Below, in pieces: positions 17,680-27,086 of a stretch of DNA of 53,083 nucleotides. The DNA lies in NCBI GenBank assembly GCA_030688615.1, contig JAUYIZ010000333.1, forward strand, positions 1-53,083, written 5' to 3'. The position numbers and the translations under genes are program-made. Positions within the stretch are counted from its first letter, which is position 1. Each line of letters opens with the position of its first letter. This DNA comes from Desulfobacterales bacterium (lineage in GTDB: Bacteria > Desulfobacterota > Desulfobacteria > Desulfobacterales > JAUYIZ01). A model generated the notes under the pieces. That model was not told where the DNA came from. It did no database searches and saw nothing but the letters and a program-made list of their open reading frames with translations.

Positions 17680-19455
17680 ATGTCGGAATTTGAACTGGTA
17701 GAGGTTGCGAGCATAGAAGATACGAAAGCATTAATGAACGTGGTGCTGGGTCGGGAAAAGGCGGACCTTGCCGTTATCAATGCCCGGCTCATGAATGTAT
17801 ATACCGGCGAGATTCTGGACCATTTTTCGGTCTGCAGCCTGGGCCGGCGCATCGCATATGTGGGCAATAAGCCCAAAGAGGTCATCGGGGAAAAAACAAC
17901 CGTGATCGATGCGGCCGGGCAAACCTTAATCCCTGGATTAATCGACGGGCATGCCCATCTGGGGTGGCTGTTTAATGCTTGCGAGTTTTTGAACCACGCC
18001 ATGGCGGGCGGCACCACCACCATAATCACCGAGTCCATGGAACCTTTTGCGGCGGGGGGCCGTGACGCGGTCCTTGATTTTTTAGCCTCCCTGAAAGATC
18101 AGCCCATCAAGATTTTTGCCACAGTCTCCCCGAATGTGTCCATCAGCCGGAAGTCCCGGGGGATTTCCATCGGGAATTTAGAAGAGCTGTTAGGTCGCAG
18201 CGACATTTTAGGGTTGGGTGAAACATACTGGCAGGCCGTTCTTCAAGAGCCTGATCTCATGCTCCCTTTTTTTTATGAAACGCTTAAAAAAGGCAAGAAA
18301 CTGGAAGGGCATTCGGCCGGGGCCGCAAAAAACAAGCTCATGGCATATGTCGCCGCGGGAATTTCATCCTGCCATGAGCCCATCAACATGAAAGAGGTCT
18401 TGGAAAGATTGAGGCTGGGCCTCTACGTGATGATCCGTGAAGGGAGTGTGAGAAGAGACCTGGAAGCGATTTCTGAAATAAGAAATCATGGGCTGAATCT
18501 CAGGCGGCTTGTTCTGGTCTCGGACGGTATATCCCCAAAGGATATCCTGGAAAAAGGTTATATGGAATTTATCGTCCAAAAGGCGATTGACTGCGGTTTC
18601 GATCCGATCACGGCGATCCAGATGGCGACCTTGAATGTTGCGGAGCATTTTTCTCTGGACCATGTTATCGGCGGCATTGCTCCCGGGCGAGATGCCGACT
18701 GGCTGGTTATTCCGGATGAACGGACGATTGCCCCCCGATATGTGATCAGCAAAGGCCGGATTATCGCCCGGGACGGTAAACTGTTGGTTCCTGCCCGGAA
18801 GCACAATTTTTCAGAAACCAGCTTGCGGAGTGTCCGGCTTCCTGAAAAACTGAAGGCGTCTCATTTTATCATCCATACCCAAGACCACGACTGTCAAGCC
18901 GAAGTTAGAATCATTGATTTGGTAACCGATTTGGTTACCAGAGAATCCAGGTTGACGCTGCCGGTGGTGACCGGTGAGATCCGGGCGGATGTTGACCGGA
19001 ATGTCCTGAAAGTGGCCGCCATAGATCGGACACATATCCCCGGGAAGATGTTTGTCGGACTGGTCAGGGGATTCTGCCTGAGAAGTGGCGCCGTTGCGGC
19101 CACCAGCGCGTGGGATTCTTCGGATATCGTGGTAGTGGGCGCCACAGATGCGGATATGGCAACAGCCGTTAACCGTGTTCGAGATTTAGACGGGGGAATT
19201 GTGGCCTGCAGGGACGGAAAAATCCTGACCGAGGTTCCTTTGCCCATATTCGGGCTTCTCTCTGAAAAGCCCATGGAGACGCTGGCCCGTGAAATGGATG
19301 GACTTAAAAAAGTGCTGTCTGATCTGGGCGCCCCTTTTCCCGATCCGTTCCTGACACTCGGGACGCTCACCTGCGCGGCGATTCCCTATTTTAGAATTTG
19401 TGAAGAAGGATATGTGGATTTTAAGTCAGGGCAATCTCTGGGTGTCCTGGTTTGA
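17680..19455 (+). CDS. Adenine deaminase-like amidohydrolase, divergent
   Basis: Members of the Ade family (EC 3.5.4.2) convert adenine to hypoxanthine with a binuclear metal centre. With the start at 17680 the product is 592 residues. Conserved parts are the HxH pair (DGHAHLG, His 91 and 93), LGLGETYW (bridging Glu), LEGHSAGAAKNKL, a CHE triplet where the family has DHE, REGS, a VSDG Asp, and DPITAIQMATLNVAEHF. Two usual Ade segments are changed: the ESS after HIH is GWL here, and the DPHEIANV segment is replaced by ESMEPFAAGG. It may therefore act on another purine or related substrate. SD AGGGGGG lies 12 bases before the chosen ATG; ATG at 17668 is an alternative. Confidence 0.8.
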   Translation: MSEFELVEVASIEDTKALMNVVLGREKADLAVINARLMNVYTGEILDHFSVCSLGRRIAYVGNKPKEVIGEKTTVIDAAGQTLIPGLIDGHAHLGWLFNACEFLNHAMAGGTTTIITESMEPFAAGGRDAVLDFLASLKDQPIKIFATVSPNVSISRKSRGISIGNLEELLGRSDILGLGETYWQAVLQEPDLMLPFFYETLKKGKKLEGHSAGAAKNKLMAYVAAGISSCHEPINMKEVLERLRLGLYVMIREGSVRRDLEAISEIRNHGLNLRRLVLVSDGISPKDILEKGYMEFIVQKAIDCGFDPITAIQMATLNVAEHFSLDHVIGGIAPGRDADWLVIPDERTIAPRYVISKGRIIARDGKLLVPARKHNFSETSLRSVRLPEKLKASHFIIHTQDHDCQAEVRIIDLVTDLVTRESRLTLPVVTGEIRADVDRNVLKVAAIDRTHIPGKMFVGLVRGFCLRSGAVAATSAWDSSDIVVVGATDADMATAVNRVRDLDGGIVACRDGKILTEVPLPIFGLLSEKPMETLAREMDGLKKVLSDLGAPFPDPFLTLGTLTCAAIPYFRICEEGYVDFKSGQSLGVLV

Positions 19456-19461
19456 TTTTTA

Positions 19462-19491
19462 TTGACATAAAAATTAGCTTTTAGGTATTAT
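19462..19491 (+). promoter_or_regulatory. Sigma70-like promoter abutting the GAF-ANTAR start codon
   Basis: TTGACA (19462-19467) and TATTAT (19486-19491) are separated by 18 bases. The ATG of the next gene begins five bases after the -10 box, so the predicted transcript would start at or next to the start codon. Confidence 0.65.
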
Positions 19492-19496
19492 TTATT

Positions 19497-20201
19497 ATGA
19501 TTTCCGGAAACTCCGACAAATATATCAAAGCGTTGATGGATATCAGTCGGGCGATTACTTCCGATCTTTATCTGGAGGATATCCTCAAGTTGATTGTGAT
19601 GGTCACGGCCAAAGTTACCGGGGTGGAAATCTGCTCTTTGTGGCTGGTTGACGATGAAAAAGAACCGGCCCGAATCCGCCTCAAGGCGACCCAGGCCATT
19701 GATCCGGATTATGTGAAGGATCGGTCTCTGAATCTGGATGAAGGGGTGGTGGGTTTCGTGGTCACGCATAATATGCCGCTGATTGTTGAAAACGTTCTGG
19801 AAGATCCCAGATTTAAAGAAAAAGAGATGGCGAAAAAACTCGGGTTGGTATCCATGGTGGGGGTGCCCCTTCAGGGGCAGGACGATAAAGTTATGGGGGT
19901 GCTGAACTGTTTTACCTCCAGTCGGCACACTTTTTCCGAAACGGAAATCAATCTTGTCCGCACGGTGGCGAACCAGGCCGCGGTTGCCATCCTCAATACG
20001 GAGTTAATGGTTAAGACGCGCGTCATCCAGGAAGAACTTGAAACCCGTAAGCTGGTGGAAAGAGCCAAGGAAATCCTCATGCAGCGGCGAAATAAGACCG
20101 GGGAGGAAGCTTACCGCTGGATTCAGAAACAGAGCATGACGACCCGCAAGTCCATGCGCAATGTGGCCGAGGCCATACTGCTGTCCGAAGAGCTTGACTG
20201 A
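19497..20201 (+). CDS. GAF domain protein with C-terminal ANTAR domain
   Basis: The 234-residue protein has a GAF domain from about residue 12 to 165 (ITSDLYLEDILKLIVMV, LDEGVVGFVV, VGVPLQGQDDKVMGVLNCFT) and an ANTAR RNA-binding helix bundle at about 180-230 (LVERAKEILMQRRNKTGEEA, then a conserved VAEAILL). ANTAR proteins bind dual hexaloop hairpins in nascent RNA and prevent termination. No histidine kinase partner is adjacent, so signal input may be a small molecule bound by GAF. A second in-frame ATG lies at 19536. The gene converges on ftsY with seven bases between the stops. Confidence 0.88.
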   Translation: MISGNSDKYIKALMDISRAITSDLYLEDILKLIVMVTAKVTGVEICSLWLVDDEKEPARIRLKATQAIDPDYVKDRSLNLDEGVVGFVVTHNMPLIVENVLEDPRFKEKEMAKKLGLVSMVGVPLQGQDDKVMGVLNCFTSSRHTFSETEINLVRTVANQAAVAILNTELMVKTRVIQEELETRKLVERAKEILMQRRNKTGEEAYRWIQKQSMTTRKSMRNVAEAILLSEELD

Positions 20202-20208
20202 CGGCTTC

Positions 20209-21111
20209 TTAAAAAAGGGCATCAACAAACTGTCCGGGATCGAAATCCTGGAGTTCTTCGATAGTTTCGCCGGTGCCGATATATTTCAGAGGGATATTTA
20301 AGGTTTTGCAGATGCTGACGGCAATGCCGCCCTTGGCCGTCCCGTCGAGTTTTGTCAGCGCAATCCCCGTCACGCCAAGGGCTTCATGGAAGATCCTGGC
20401 TTGTGAAATGGCATTTTGACCCGTGGTGGCATCCAGGATTAAAAGCACTTCATGGGGAGCACCGGGAAGTTGTTTTGAAATCGTCCGCTTAACCTTTTTC
20501 AGTTCCCCCATCAGGTTGACATTCGTGTGAAGCCTTCCGGCGGTATCCACGATGACCACATCCGAACCCCTGGCGATTGACGCTTCAATACCGTCAAAGG
20601 CTACGGCGGCGGGATCGGTGTTTTCCTTGTGTTTTACAATATCCGCCTTGGCCCGCTGCGCCCAAACGGTAAGTTGTTCGACCGCAGCGGCCCGAAACGT
20701 ATCTGCAGCGGCAATTAAGACTTTTTTCCCGTCGGCGCCGAATCTGGCTGCAAGTTTACCGATGGTTGTGGTTTTTCCCACCCCGTTCACCCCCACCACC
20801 ATGATAACGTGGGGCCGTGTATCCATCGGGGTAACGGCGGAGGGCGTTGAATGAAACAAGGCAAGCAACTGGGCTTTTAATGCCTTTTTCAACTGGTTTA
20901 CGTCCGTTATCTTGGAAGAATTATTTGAGATGTTTTCGATAAGGTCCTGGGTCGCCTGAACCCCGATGTCCGCGGTGATCAAAAGCTCCTCCAGCTGTTC
21001 GATGAGGTCTCCGTCCAGGGATCTTTTCCCCAGAAAGATTCTATCAATGCCGCCGGTCAGGATTTTGCGCGTCTCGGACAGGCGATCTGTAAGCCGGGTG
21101 AAAAAGCTCAT
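20209..21111 (-). CDS. ftsY: Signal recognition particle receptor FtsY
   Basis: FtsY is the SRP receptor GTPase that docks ribosome-nascent chains to SecYEG. The 300-residue product is the short form without the long acidic N-terminal A domain. It has the NG domain motifs GVNGVGKTTTIGKLA (G1), ADTFRAAAVEQL, DTAGRLHTN (G3), TKLDGTAKGG (G4) and YIGTGE, and ends in DFDPGQFVDALF. Its ATG overlaps the smc stop by four bases, so it is translationally coupled to smc, a common arrangement. Confidence 0.98.
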   Translation of the reverse strand: MSFFTRLTDRLSETRKILTGGIDRIFLGKRSLDGDLIEQLEELLITADIGVQATQDLIENISNNSSKITDVNQLKKALKAQLLALFHSTPSAVTPMDTRPHVIMVVGVNGVGKTTTIGKLAARFGADGKKVLIAAADTFRAAAVEQLTVWAQRAKADIVKHKENTDPAAVAFDGIEASIARGSDVVIVDTAGRLHTNVNLMGELKKVKRTISKQLPGAPHEVLLILDATTGQNAISQARIFHEALGVTGIALTKLDGTAKGGIAVSICKTLNIPLKYIGTGETIEELQDFDPGQFVDALF

Positions 21112-24100
21112 AAATTCACCGAGACGATTTTTGAAACCCCCTTTTTTTCCATGGTAATGCCAAACAGGGTGTCCGCAAATTCCATGCTTTTTTTGTTGTG
21201 GGTAATCACCACAATCTGCGATTTTTCCCCGATGATTTTTAACAGTTCGTTAAACCGGTAGACATTGGCGTCATCCAGCGGCGCGTCGATTTCATCCATC
21301 AGACAAAAAGATGACGGTTTGATTAAAAATATTGAGAAAATAAAAGCGATGGCCGCAAGTGCTTTTTCACCGCCGGAAAGGAGGCTCATGCGGGTCAGTT
21401 TTTTTCCGAACGGCTGGATCATCAAATCGACCCCCGTTTCAAGAGGATTCTGGGGTTCCGTAAGGATGAGTTTTGCAGAACCACCTTCGAAAAGCCGGGG
21501 GAAAATTTCCGTTAGTTTTTCATTAATCGCGTCGAAGGTCGCCAGAAATTTTTCTTTAGACACCCTGTTTATTTTTTTTATGACACTGTAGAGGTTGTCG
21601 ATTGCTTTTGACAGGTCATCCTGCTGTTTGGAGAGAAAATCAAAGCGTTCTTCCAACTGCTCGTATTCCTTAATGGCGCCGAGGTTTACATCCCCTATGG
21701 CTTCGGCTTTTTTTCTGTATTGAGTGAGCCGGTCTTCCATTTCTTCGGTCGGCAGGTCCATAATCTCCGACGGGCTGTCGCGCGCGGGGTCTATTTCCGC
21801 CTTCAATGTTTCAAGTGAGGCGCCGTAGCGCTCCTCTACGCGGCTAAAGAGGTTTTCGCGCTTGATCACCCATTGGGATTGTTCAACCTCCAGTATGCGG
21901 ACCTTCTCCAGTATTTTTTCTCGGTCACTTTGAATATTCGATTTCAGGGAATCATTATCTTTGACCTGAAAGTCGATGGCATGATACTCCGCCTCGTTCT
22001 TCTCTATCTGCCGCTCCAGCTGTTTGATATCGTCGTAAAAATCAACAAGGGTGCGATCATGTTCGGTTATTTTCTGTTTTGTGTCGGTCATTTTTTGGTT
22101 TTTATAGACAATTTCATTTGAAAGGAGTTTTGCCTGGCTGACGCCGGCAACCTGAAATTCTCTGAGACGTCTCAGGCTGTTTTGATTATTTTCCAATTTT
22201 GCATTGACACTCGTCAGATTCAGCTTAAGGTCGATGATCTTCTGACTGAAATTTTCCATTTCAGACGACAGGGCGTTGATCCTTTCTGAGGTCCGGGAGA
22301 TACGTTCCTGGGACTTTTTTACCGCTGCGGATATGCCGGACAACGCCTGGTTGTATTTGGCCATTTCATCGTCGATGTCACTCTGGTCCCCCATAAGTTG
22401 TTCCTCTTCCAGGGTCACGATGTCAAGATGGCGGCTGGCATGCTTGAGGTCTTCGGTGACTTTATAGAGCTCTTTTTCAGCCTCGTATTTATTTTGTTCG
22501 GTTTTTTTCATTTCTCCCAGCATCTTTTGCAAATTGTTTTCGAGACTGAGAACCTCGGACTCCAGAATCTGTTTGTCCTGATTAAGGGCTTTGATACGCT
22601 CATCTATCCGGGTGATTTGATGGTTCAGTTCCTTGATCTCCTGTTTTTTCAGGAGGATGCTTGAAAGATCGTCTTTATTGCCGCCCACCATGATGCCCTG
22701 CTTGAAAATCATGTCTCCGTCTTTGGTTACAATGGCCTGTTCCACGCCGTTCCGGTTCCATATTTTCAGCGCTTCCCTGCGGTCGGCGGCCACGATGACA
22801 TCCCCTAAAAGCGCTTCGATCACCGGTTCGAAACCGGGTTTTACGCCAACGTGGTTCAAGAGGCGCCGGGTGGAATCGATGGGGTTGGCTGAATGGCTTT
22901 TGGGAGGCCGGACAGCAGAAAGCGGTATAAAACCGCTGCGTCCGGTCCGGGTCTGCTGCAGATACTCAATATAGTCAAGCCCGGCATCCTGATCTTTAAC
23001 CAGAATGTATTGCAAGGATTCTCCGAGAGCGGCCTCCACCGCAATTTCGTATGATGCTTCAGGCTCCAGCACGTCTGCCATCAGGCCCAGAATGCGACCT
23101 TTTTCCGCATCAGACTGACCGTGGTCCGCACCTTGGGATTGCCTTTTCAATATGCTTTTCACGCCGTCTTTGTACCAGTCAAAATTCGATTCCATTTTTT
23201 TCAATGCGGCATATTTTGACTTGATGCCATTCCGTTCGAGCTCCAGTGTCTGGGACTGCTTGATAAATTCAGCCAGGGATTCGGATTTTCGGCCGAGCTT
23301 TCCGCGCATGTCCTCAAGACGCAGTTCCAGATCTTCCATGGCCGACTGCACTTCTTCCAGCTGTTTTTCAACACTGGTTTTTTTCCGGGTGATCGCATTG
23401 ACCTTCTGGTGGGTCATTTTCTTTTCTTCACCTAACTTCTGGATCCGCCGGAACAGCGTATCTTTCTGGCTCGAGGCGTTTTGGTAGGTATTTTTATACC
23501 GGGCTTCCTGGGCAACAAGGCTCATGAGCTCTGTTTTATTTTTCTCGATCTCGGACGTTAAAATCGACAGCTCGTTTCTGATACCCTGGGAAGCCGCCTG
23601 CTCCCGGGCCAAATGAGAGCCGAGGTCATTTTTCTCAACACTCAGAATATCGCTGTCTTGTTCAATCTGGTTGATTTCAGAAAGCATCTTCTTATTTTTT
23701 TCTTCAAAATTCTTTTGCGAAGCCTGGATTTCACCGATTTCTTCAGAAAGTCTGACAAGGTCCTTTTTCAGATGATGCAGTTCGGTTTCCAGTTTGTCGA
23801 TATGCCGCTGGGACTCATACTTGCGTGATTTCTGTGCGGAGATTTCCTGGTTCTTTTCCCAGCGGTTTAATTTGATTTCTTCAACGGCCGCATCCAGCTT
23901 TTTCAGCTCCGAGGTATGCTGAAGATCGGTATCCTTCAGGCTTTTCAGCAACGTGTCTGTTTGTTCGATCCGGCAGGCATAATCATTATCATATCGCACA
24001 GAGAGGCGAAGGTCGATATGCCGGATTTTCTCCTGAAGCACTTTATAGGTGTTGGCTTTCCCGGCCTGGCGTTTCAGTCCGGCCATCTGACGTTTGATTT

Positions 24101-24698
24101 CGGTAAGGATATCCGTAACGCGCAGAAGATTCTGGTTTGTGGCGTTGATTTTACGCAGTGTTTCGACTTTGCGGGTCTTATAGCGGGTGATTCCCGCGGC
24201 CTCTTCGATAAACAGCCGCTTTTCATCCGGGTTGGAATCGGTGATGGCGCCGATGCTTCCCTGCTGTATGACCGAATAGGCCTTGGCCCCCATGCCGCTG
24301 CCGAGAAAGACGTTATGGATATCCTTCAGACGGCACGGTTGCTTGTTAAGGAGATAGACGCTTTCCCCGGAACGGTAAAGACGCCGGGTTAACATGATTT
24401 CTGTAAAATCCTTAAGCTCTTCAGGAGCGCTTCCATTGTCATTTGCCAGGGTCAAGGAAACTTCCGCCATGTTCATGGGTGGCTTGTCATTCGTGCCCGC
24501 GAATATGATGTCCTCCATGGATTTTCCCCGCAGCTGCCGGACACTTTGCTCGCCCATAACCCATCTTAAGGCATCCACGATGTTACTTTTCCCGCACCCG
24601 TTGGGACCGACAACCGCGGAAATGCCCGGGGGAAATAGGATGCTGGATTTTTCAAGAAAAGATTTAAATCCTGTGATCTCCAGCTTTTTAAGCTTCAT
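21108..24698 (-). CDS. smc: Chromosome partition protein SMC
   Basis: SMC condenses and segregates the chromosome with ScpA and ScpB. The 1196-residue product has the N-terminal ATPase half (GFKSF, Walker A GPNGCGKSN, then QLRGKSMEDIIFAGT), two long coiled coils, a hinge at about 500-660 and the C-terminal half with signature LSGGEKALAAIAF and Walker B FCLMDEIDAPLDD. I start at MKLKKLEITGFKSF; the frame is open for 11 more codons but the family begins here and GGGAG lies about 10 bases upstream. It is co-transcribed with ftsY. Confidence 0.98.
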   Translation of the reverse strand: MKLKKLEITGFKSFLEKSSILFPPGISAVVGPNGCGKSNIVDALRWVMGEQSVRQLRGKSMEDIIFAGTNDKPPMNMAEVSLTLANDNGSAPEELKDFTEIMLTRRLYRSGESVYLLNKQPCRLKDIHNVFLGSGMGAKAYSVIQQGSIGAITDSNPDEKRLFIEEAAGITRYKTRKVETLRKINATNQNLLRVTDILTEIKRQMAGLKRQAGKANTYKVLQEKIRHIDLRLSVRYDNDYACRIEQTDTLLKSLKDTDLQHTSELKKLDAAVEEIKLNRWEKNQEISAQKSRKYESQRHIDKLETELHHLKKDLVRLSEEIGEIQASQKNFEEKNKKMLSEINQIEQDSDILSVEKNDLGSHLAREQAASQGIRNELSILTSEIEKNKTELMSLVAQEARYKNTYQNASSQKDTLFRRIQKLGEEKKMTHQKVNAITRKKTSVEKQLEEVQSAMEDLELRLEDMRGKLGRKSESLAEFIKQSQTLELERNGIKSKYAALKKMESNFDWYKDGVKSILKRQSQGADHGQSDAEKGRILGLMADVLEPEASYEIAVEAALGESLQYILVKDQDAGLDYIEYLQQTRTGRSGFIPLSAVRPPKSHSANPIDSTRRLLNHVGVKPGFEPVIEALLGDVIVAADRREALKIWNRNGVEQAIVTKDGDMIFKQGIMVGGNKDDLSSILLKKQEIKELNHQITRIDERIKALNQDKQILESEVLSLENNLQKMLGEMKKTEQNKYEAEKELYKVTEDLKHASRHLDIVTLEEEQLMGDQSDIDDEMAKYNQALSGISAAVKKSQERISRTSERINALSSEMENFSQKIIDLKLNLTSVNAKLENNQNSLRRLREFQVAGVSQAKLLSNEIVYKNQKMTDTKQKITEHDRTLVDFYDDIKQLERQIEKNEAEYHAIDFQVKDNDSLKSNIQSDREKILEKVRILEVEQSQWVIKRENLFSRVEERYGASLETLKAEIDPARDSPSEIMDLPTEEMEDRLTQYRKKAEAIGDVNLGAIKEYEQLEERFDFLSKQQDDLSKAIDNLYSVIKKINRVSKEKFLATFDAINEKLTEIFPRLFEGGSAKLILTEPQNPLETGVDLMIQPFGKKLTRMSLLSGGEKALAAIAFIFSIFLIKPSSFCLMDEIDAPLDDANVYRFNELLKIIGEKSQIVVITHNKKSMEFADTLFGITMEKKGVSKIVSVNL

Positions 24699-24741
24699 CG
24701 GATAAGATCTCCCTTTTGATGGTTTCAACACTGATGCATCG

Positions 24742-24770
24742 TCTATATCAGGGATATTCAGTCTTGTAAA
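24742..24770 (-). promoter_or_regulatory. Putative promoter of smc-ftsY
   Basis: On the minus strand TTTACA (24765-24770) and TATAGA (24742-24747) are separated by 17 bases. The predicted transcript start near 24735 gives a leader of about 37 bases before the chosen smc ATG. By-eye call. Confidence 0.5.
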
Positions 24771-24920
24771 GAAAAAAACACAATGTGAGGTGTATTTTTA
24801 AATACGTTACTACAAGATATTGGGTATGATCCAAGGATTGATGTTCAAACGCTTACGTAAAATATCAGGCCGCCGCAGCGGTTTCGCTTCCATGCGGATG
24901 TCCGGGGACCTCCAAAAATC

Positions 24921-24950
24921 TTGACATCGATCTTGATGGGCGGCTATATT
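24921..24950 (+). promoter_or_regulatory. Putative sigma70 promoter of pfp
   Basis: A perfect TTGACA (24921-24926) and TATATT (24945-24950) are 18 bases apart, with the pfp ATG about 32 bases downstream of the predicted start. Between smc and this promoter I see nothing else. Confidence 0.65.
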
Positions 24951-24988
24951 AGGGCAAACAAAAGTTTAAGATTTAAAGGAGCGCAACG

Positions 24989-27082
24989 ATGACATCCAAC
25001 ATTGCCGGCAGCATTCAGGACCTTATTGAAAATCCTGAGGTTAAAAAATTAACCGATAATATCACTCCGGAGTTGATGGAAAGAAGGTCGTATCAGCCGC
25101 CGGTTTGCAGTGTGTTTTCCCTTCCATATACTTTTCTCAAGGATAATGCGGACTATCGGTTCGATATCGATAAAGAAGCCGCAAGACAATTGCCGCGTAT
25201 CATCGGTAACAAGGTGCAGAGTGTTTCCGGCCTTGATTCGCCCGACGAGAATTTTATGGGGAATTATCATGAAAAACGCAACATCGGAGTGGTGTTTTCC
25301 GGCGGGCCCGCCCCCGGGGGGCATAATGTGATAGCGGGGATTTTTGATGCGGCAAAAAAAAGCAACCCGGACACAAAATTATACGGATTTCTGGAGGGAC
25401 CCGACGGAATCATCGAAAACGAAGCCATAGAGCTGGATGTTTCCCGCGTGGATGCCTACCGGAACTTAGGCGGATTCACCATGCTTAAAACCGGGAGGAC
25501 CAAAATTAATTCGGCAGAAAAGATGGCGAAGGTCAAAGAGACCTGCAAAGCGCTTGATATGGACGCAATTGTCATCATCGGGGGAGATGATTCCAATACC
25601 AATGCGGCATTTTTAGCCCAGGAATTGTTTGAGGAAAAAATTCAGGTGATCGGCGTTCCCAAAACAATTGATGGAGACATCCAGGTCAAAGACAGTAACG
25701 GGAAAATATTGTGTGCCATGTCGTTCGGCTTTCACACCGCTGCCAGAGCCTATTCAAATGACATCAGTAATTTATGTACGGACGGCAGTTCAGACGTTAA
25801 ATATTGGCATATCTGCAAGGTCATGGGCAGGGTGGCAAGCCATCTGGCCCTTGAGGTGGGCCTGCAAACTCATGCGAATATTACGCTGGTCGGCGAAGAC
25901 CTGGCCGATTATGTGGATCAAAGCCGAATCGAGAAGGCCAGAGCAGAAAACACCGTCGATTACAACGCATACGGCATGACACTCCGTCACCTTTCACGGC
26001 TGATTTGCGACGGGATTGTCAGAAGGGCGGCCGTGGGTAAAAATTACGGGACGATCATCATCCCGGAAGGAATCCTGGAGTCTATCAATGAAATACAGAT
26101 GTTCATCATCAAGCTCAATGCCATAATCTCTGATTACAACAAAACCCACGATACGGATTTTCACTCTGATTTTCCGGTGCTCGAGGATAAACTCGAATAT
26201 TTAAGGCGTCTTGCCAGGCAGTTTCGCGAAAGCGGTGTCATTGCAATCTGGAATGAACGGGATAATGACCTGTTTAACGATATTCCGGAATTTTTTCAGG
26301 AGGGACTTCTGACGGAAAGAGACAGTCATGGCAACTTTCAATTCTCCAAGGTCGAAACGGACCGGGTCATCATGGGTCTGGTCATGGACTATCTGGACAT
26401 TCTGAAAGAGCAGGGGGGGTATCGCATTGGCATTCAGCGAAGATATTACCGCAAGACACTCGCCAAGGAGGGGCTGGATCCGGATTTTTATGGCCCTGCA
26501 TTATTTGAAAACTATCTTCAGGGTGAATATCTGATTTTAAAAGAATCCATCATATCTCTAAAAACCCTTAAGCATACACTGGAAAGCGAGGGCTGTGTCC
26601 ATGATGAAGAAGTCCCGAAAGCTGTCGAAAAAATTTACAACCTGTCGATTCCCGTGTTTAAAACCCAGAGGCATTTTTACGGCTATGACGGCAGGGGCAA
26701 CGATCCCACCCGATTTGACTGTATATATTCTTACAACCTGGGATTGACCGTTTTCAGCCTCATTGCCAATGGCGCAACCGGTCAAATGGCGGCTATAAAA
26801 AATCTGGAACACGATTTCGGTAAATGGGAACCGATCGGAATCCCGATCGGGCCGCTGATGCATCTGGAGGAAAGAAAGGGAAAACTGATGCTGGTTTTGG
26901 AGAAGAGCCTGGTGGATTTAGATTCCCCGGCATTCAGAATCTTTGAAGCCTTCCGGGAAAAATGGCTTGCCGCCGACGCCGCAGCGGACAACTACAGGCG
27001 GCCGGGGCCGGTTCGGTTTGCCGGAAAAAGCGAAGAGGATCGTCCCATAACTTTGGTGTTAAACGCTTTGGGATTGTCATGA
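24989..27082 (+). CDS. pfp: PPi-dependent 6-phosphofructokinase, long form
   Basis: The enzyme phosphorylates fructose 6-phosphate with pyrophosphate reversibly, EC 2.7.1.90, in glycolysis and gluconeogenesis. The product is 697 residues, the size of long, plant-like PPi-PFKs rather than the 320-residue ATP form. Diagnostic residues: GGDDSNTNAAF at 198-208 (GGDD rather than the GGDG of ATP-PFK) and PKTIDGD at 224-230, where the lysine favours PPi; KVMGRVASHLALE follows. SD AAAGGAGCG precedes ATG. It stands alone and converges on ahbD with four bases between stops. Confidence 0.95.
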   Translation: MTSNIAGSIQDLIENPEVKKLTDNITPELMERRSYQPPVCSVFSLPYTFLKDNADYRFDIDKEAARQLPRIIGNKVQSVSGLDSPDENFMGNYHEKRNIGVVFSGGPAPGGHNVIAGIFDAAKKSNPDTKLYGFLEGPDGIIENEAIELDVSRVDAYRNLGGFTMLKTGRTKINSAEKMAKVKETCKALDMDAIVIIGGDDSNTNAAFLAQELFEEKIQVIGVPKTIDGDIQVKDSNGKILCAMSFGFHTAARAYSNDISNLCTDGSSDVKYWHICKVMGRVASHLALEVGLQTHANITLVGEDLADYVDQSRIEKARAENTVDYNAYGMTLRHLSRLICDGIVRRAAVGKNYGTIIIPEGILESINEIQMFIIKLNAIISDYNKTHDTDFHSDFPVLEDKLEYLRRLARQFRESGVIAIWNERDNDLFNDIPEFFQEGLLTERDSHGNFQFSKVETDRVIMGLVMDYLDILKEQGGYRIGIQRRYYRKTLAKEGLDPDFYGPALFENYLQGEYLILKESIISLKTLKHTLESEGCVHDEEVPKAVEKIYNLSIPVFKTQRHFYGYDGRGNDPTRFDCIYSYNLGLTVFSLIANGATGQMAAIKNLEHDFGKWEPIGIPIGPLMHLEERKGKLMLVLEKSLVDLDSPAFRIFEAFREKWLAADAAADNYRRPGPVRFAGKSEEDRPITLVLNALGLS

Positions 27083-27086
27083 GTTT

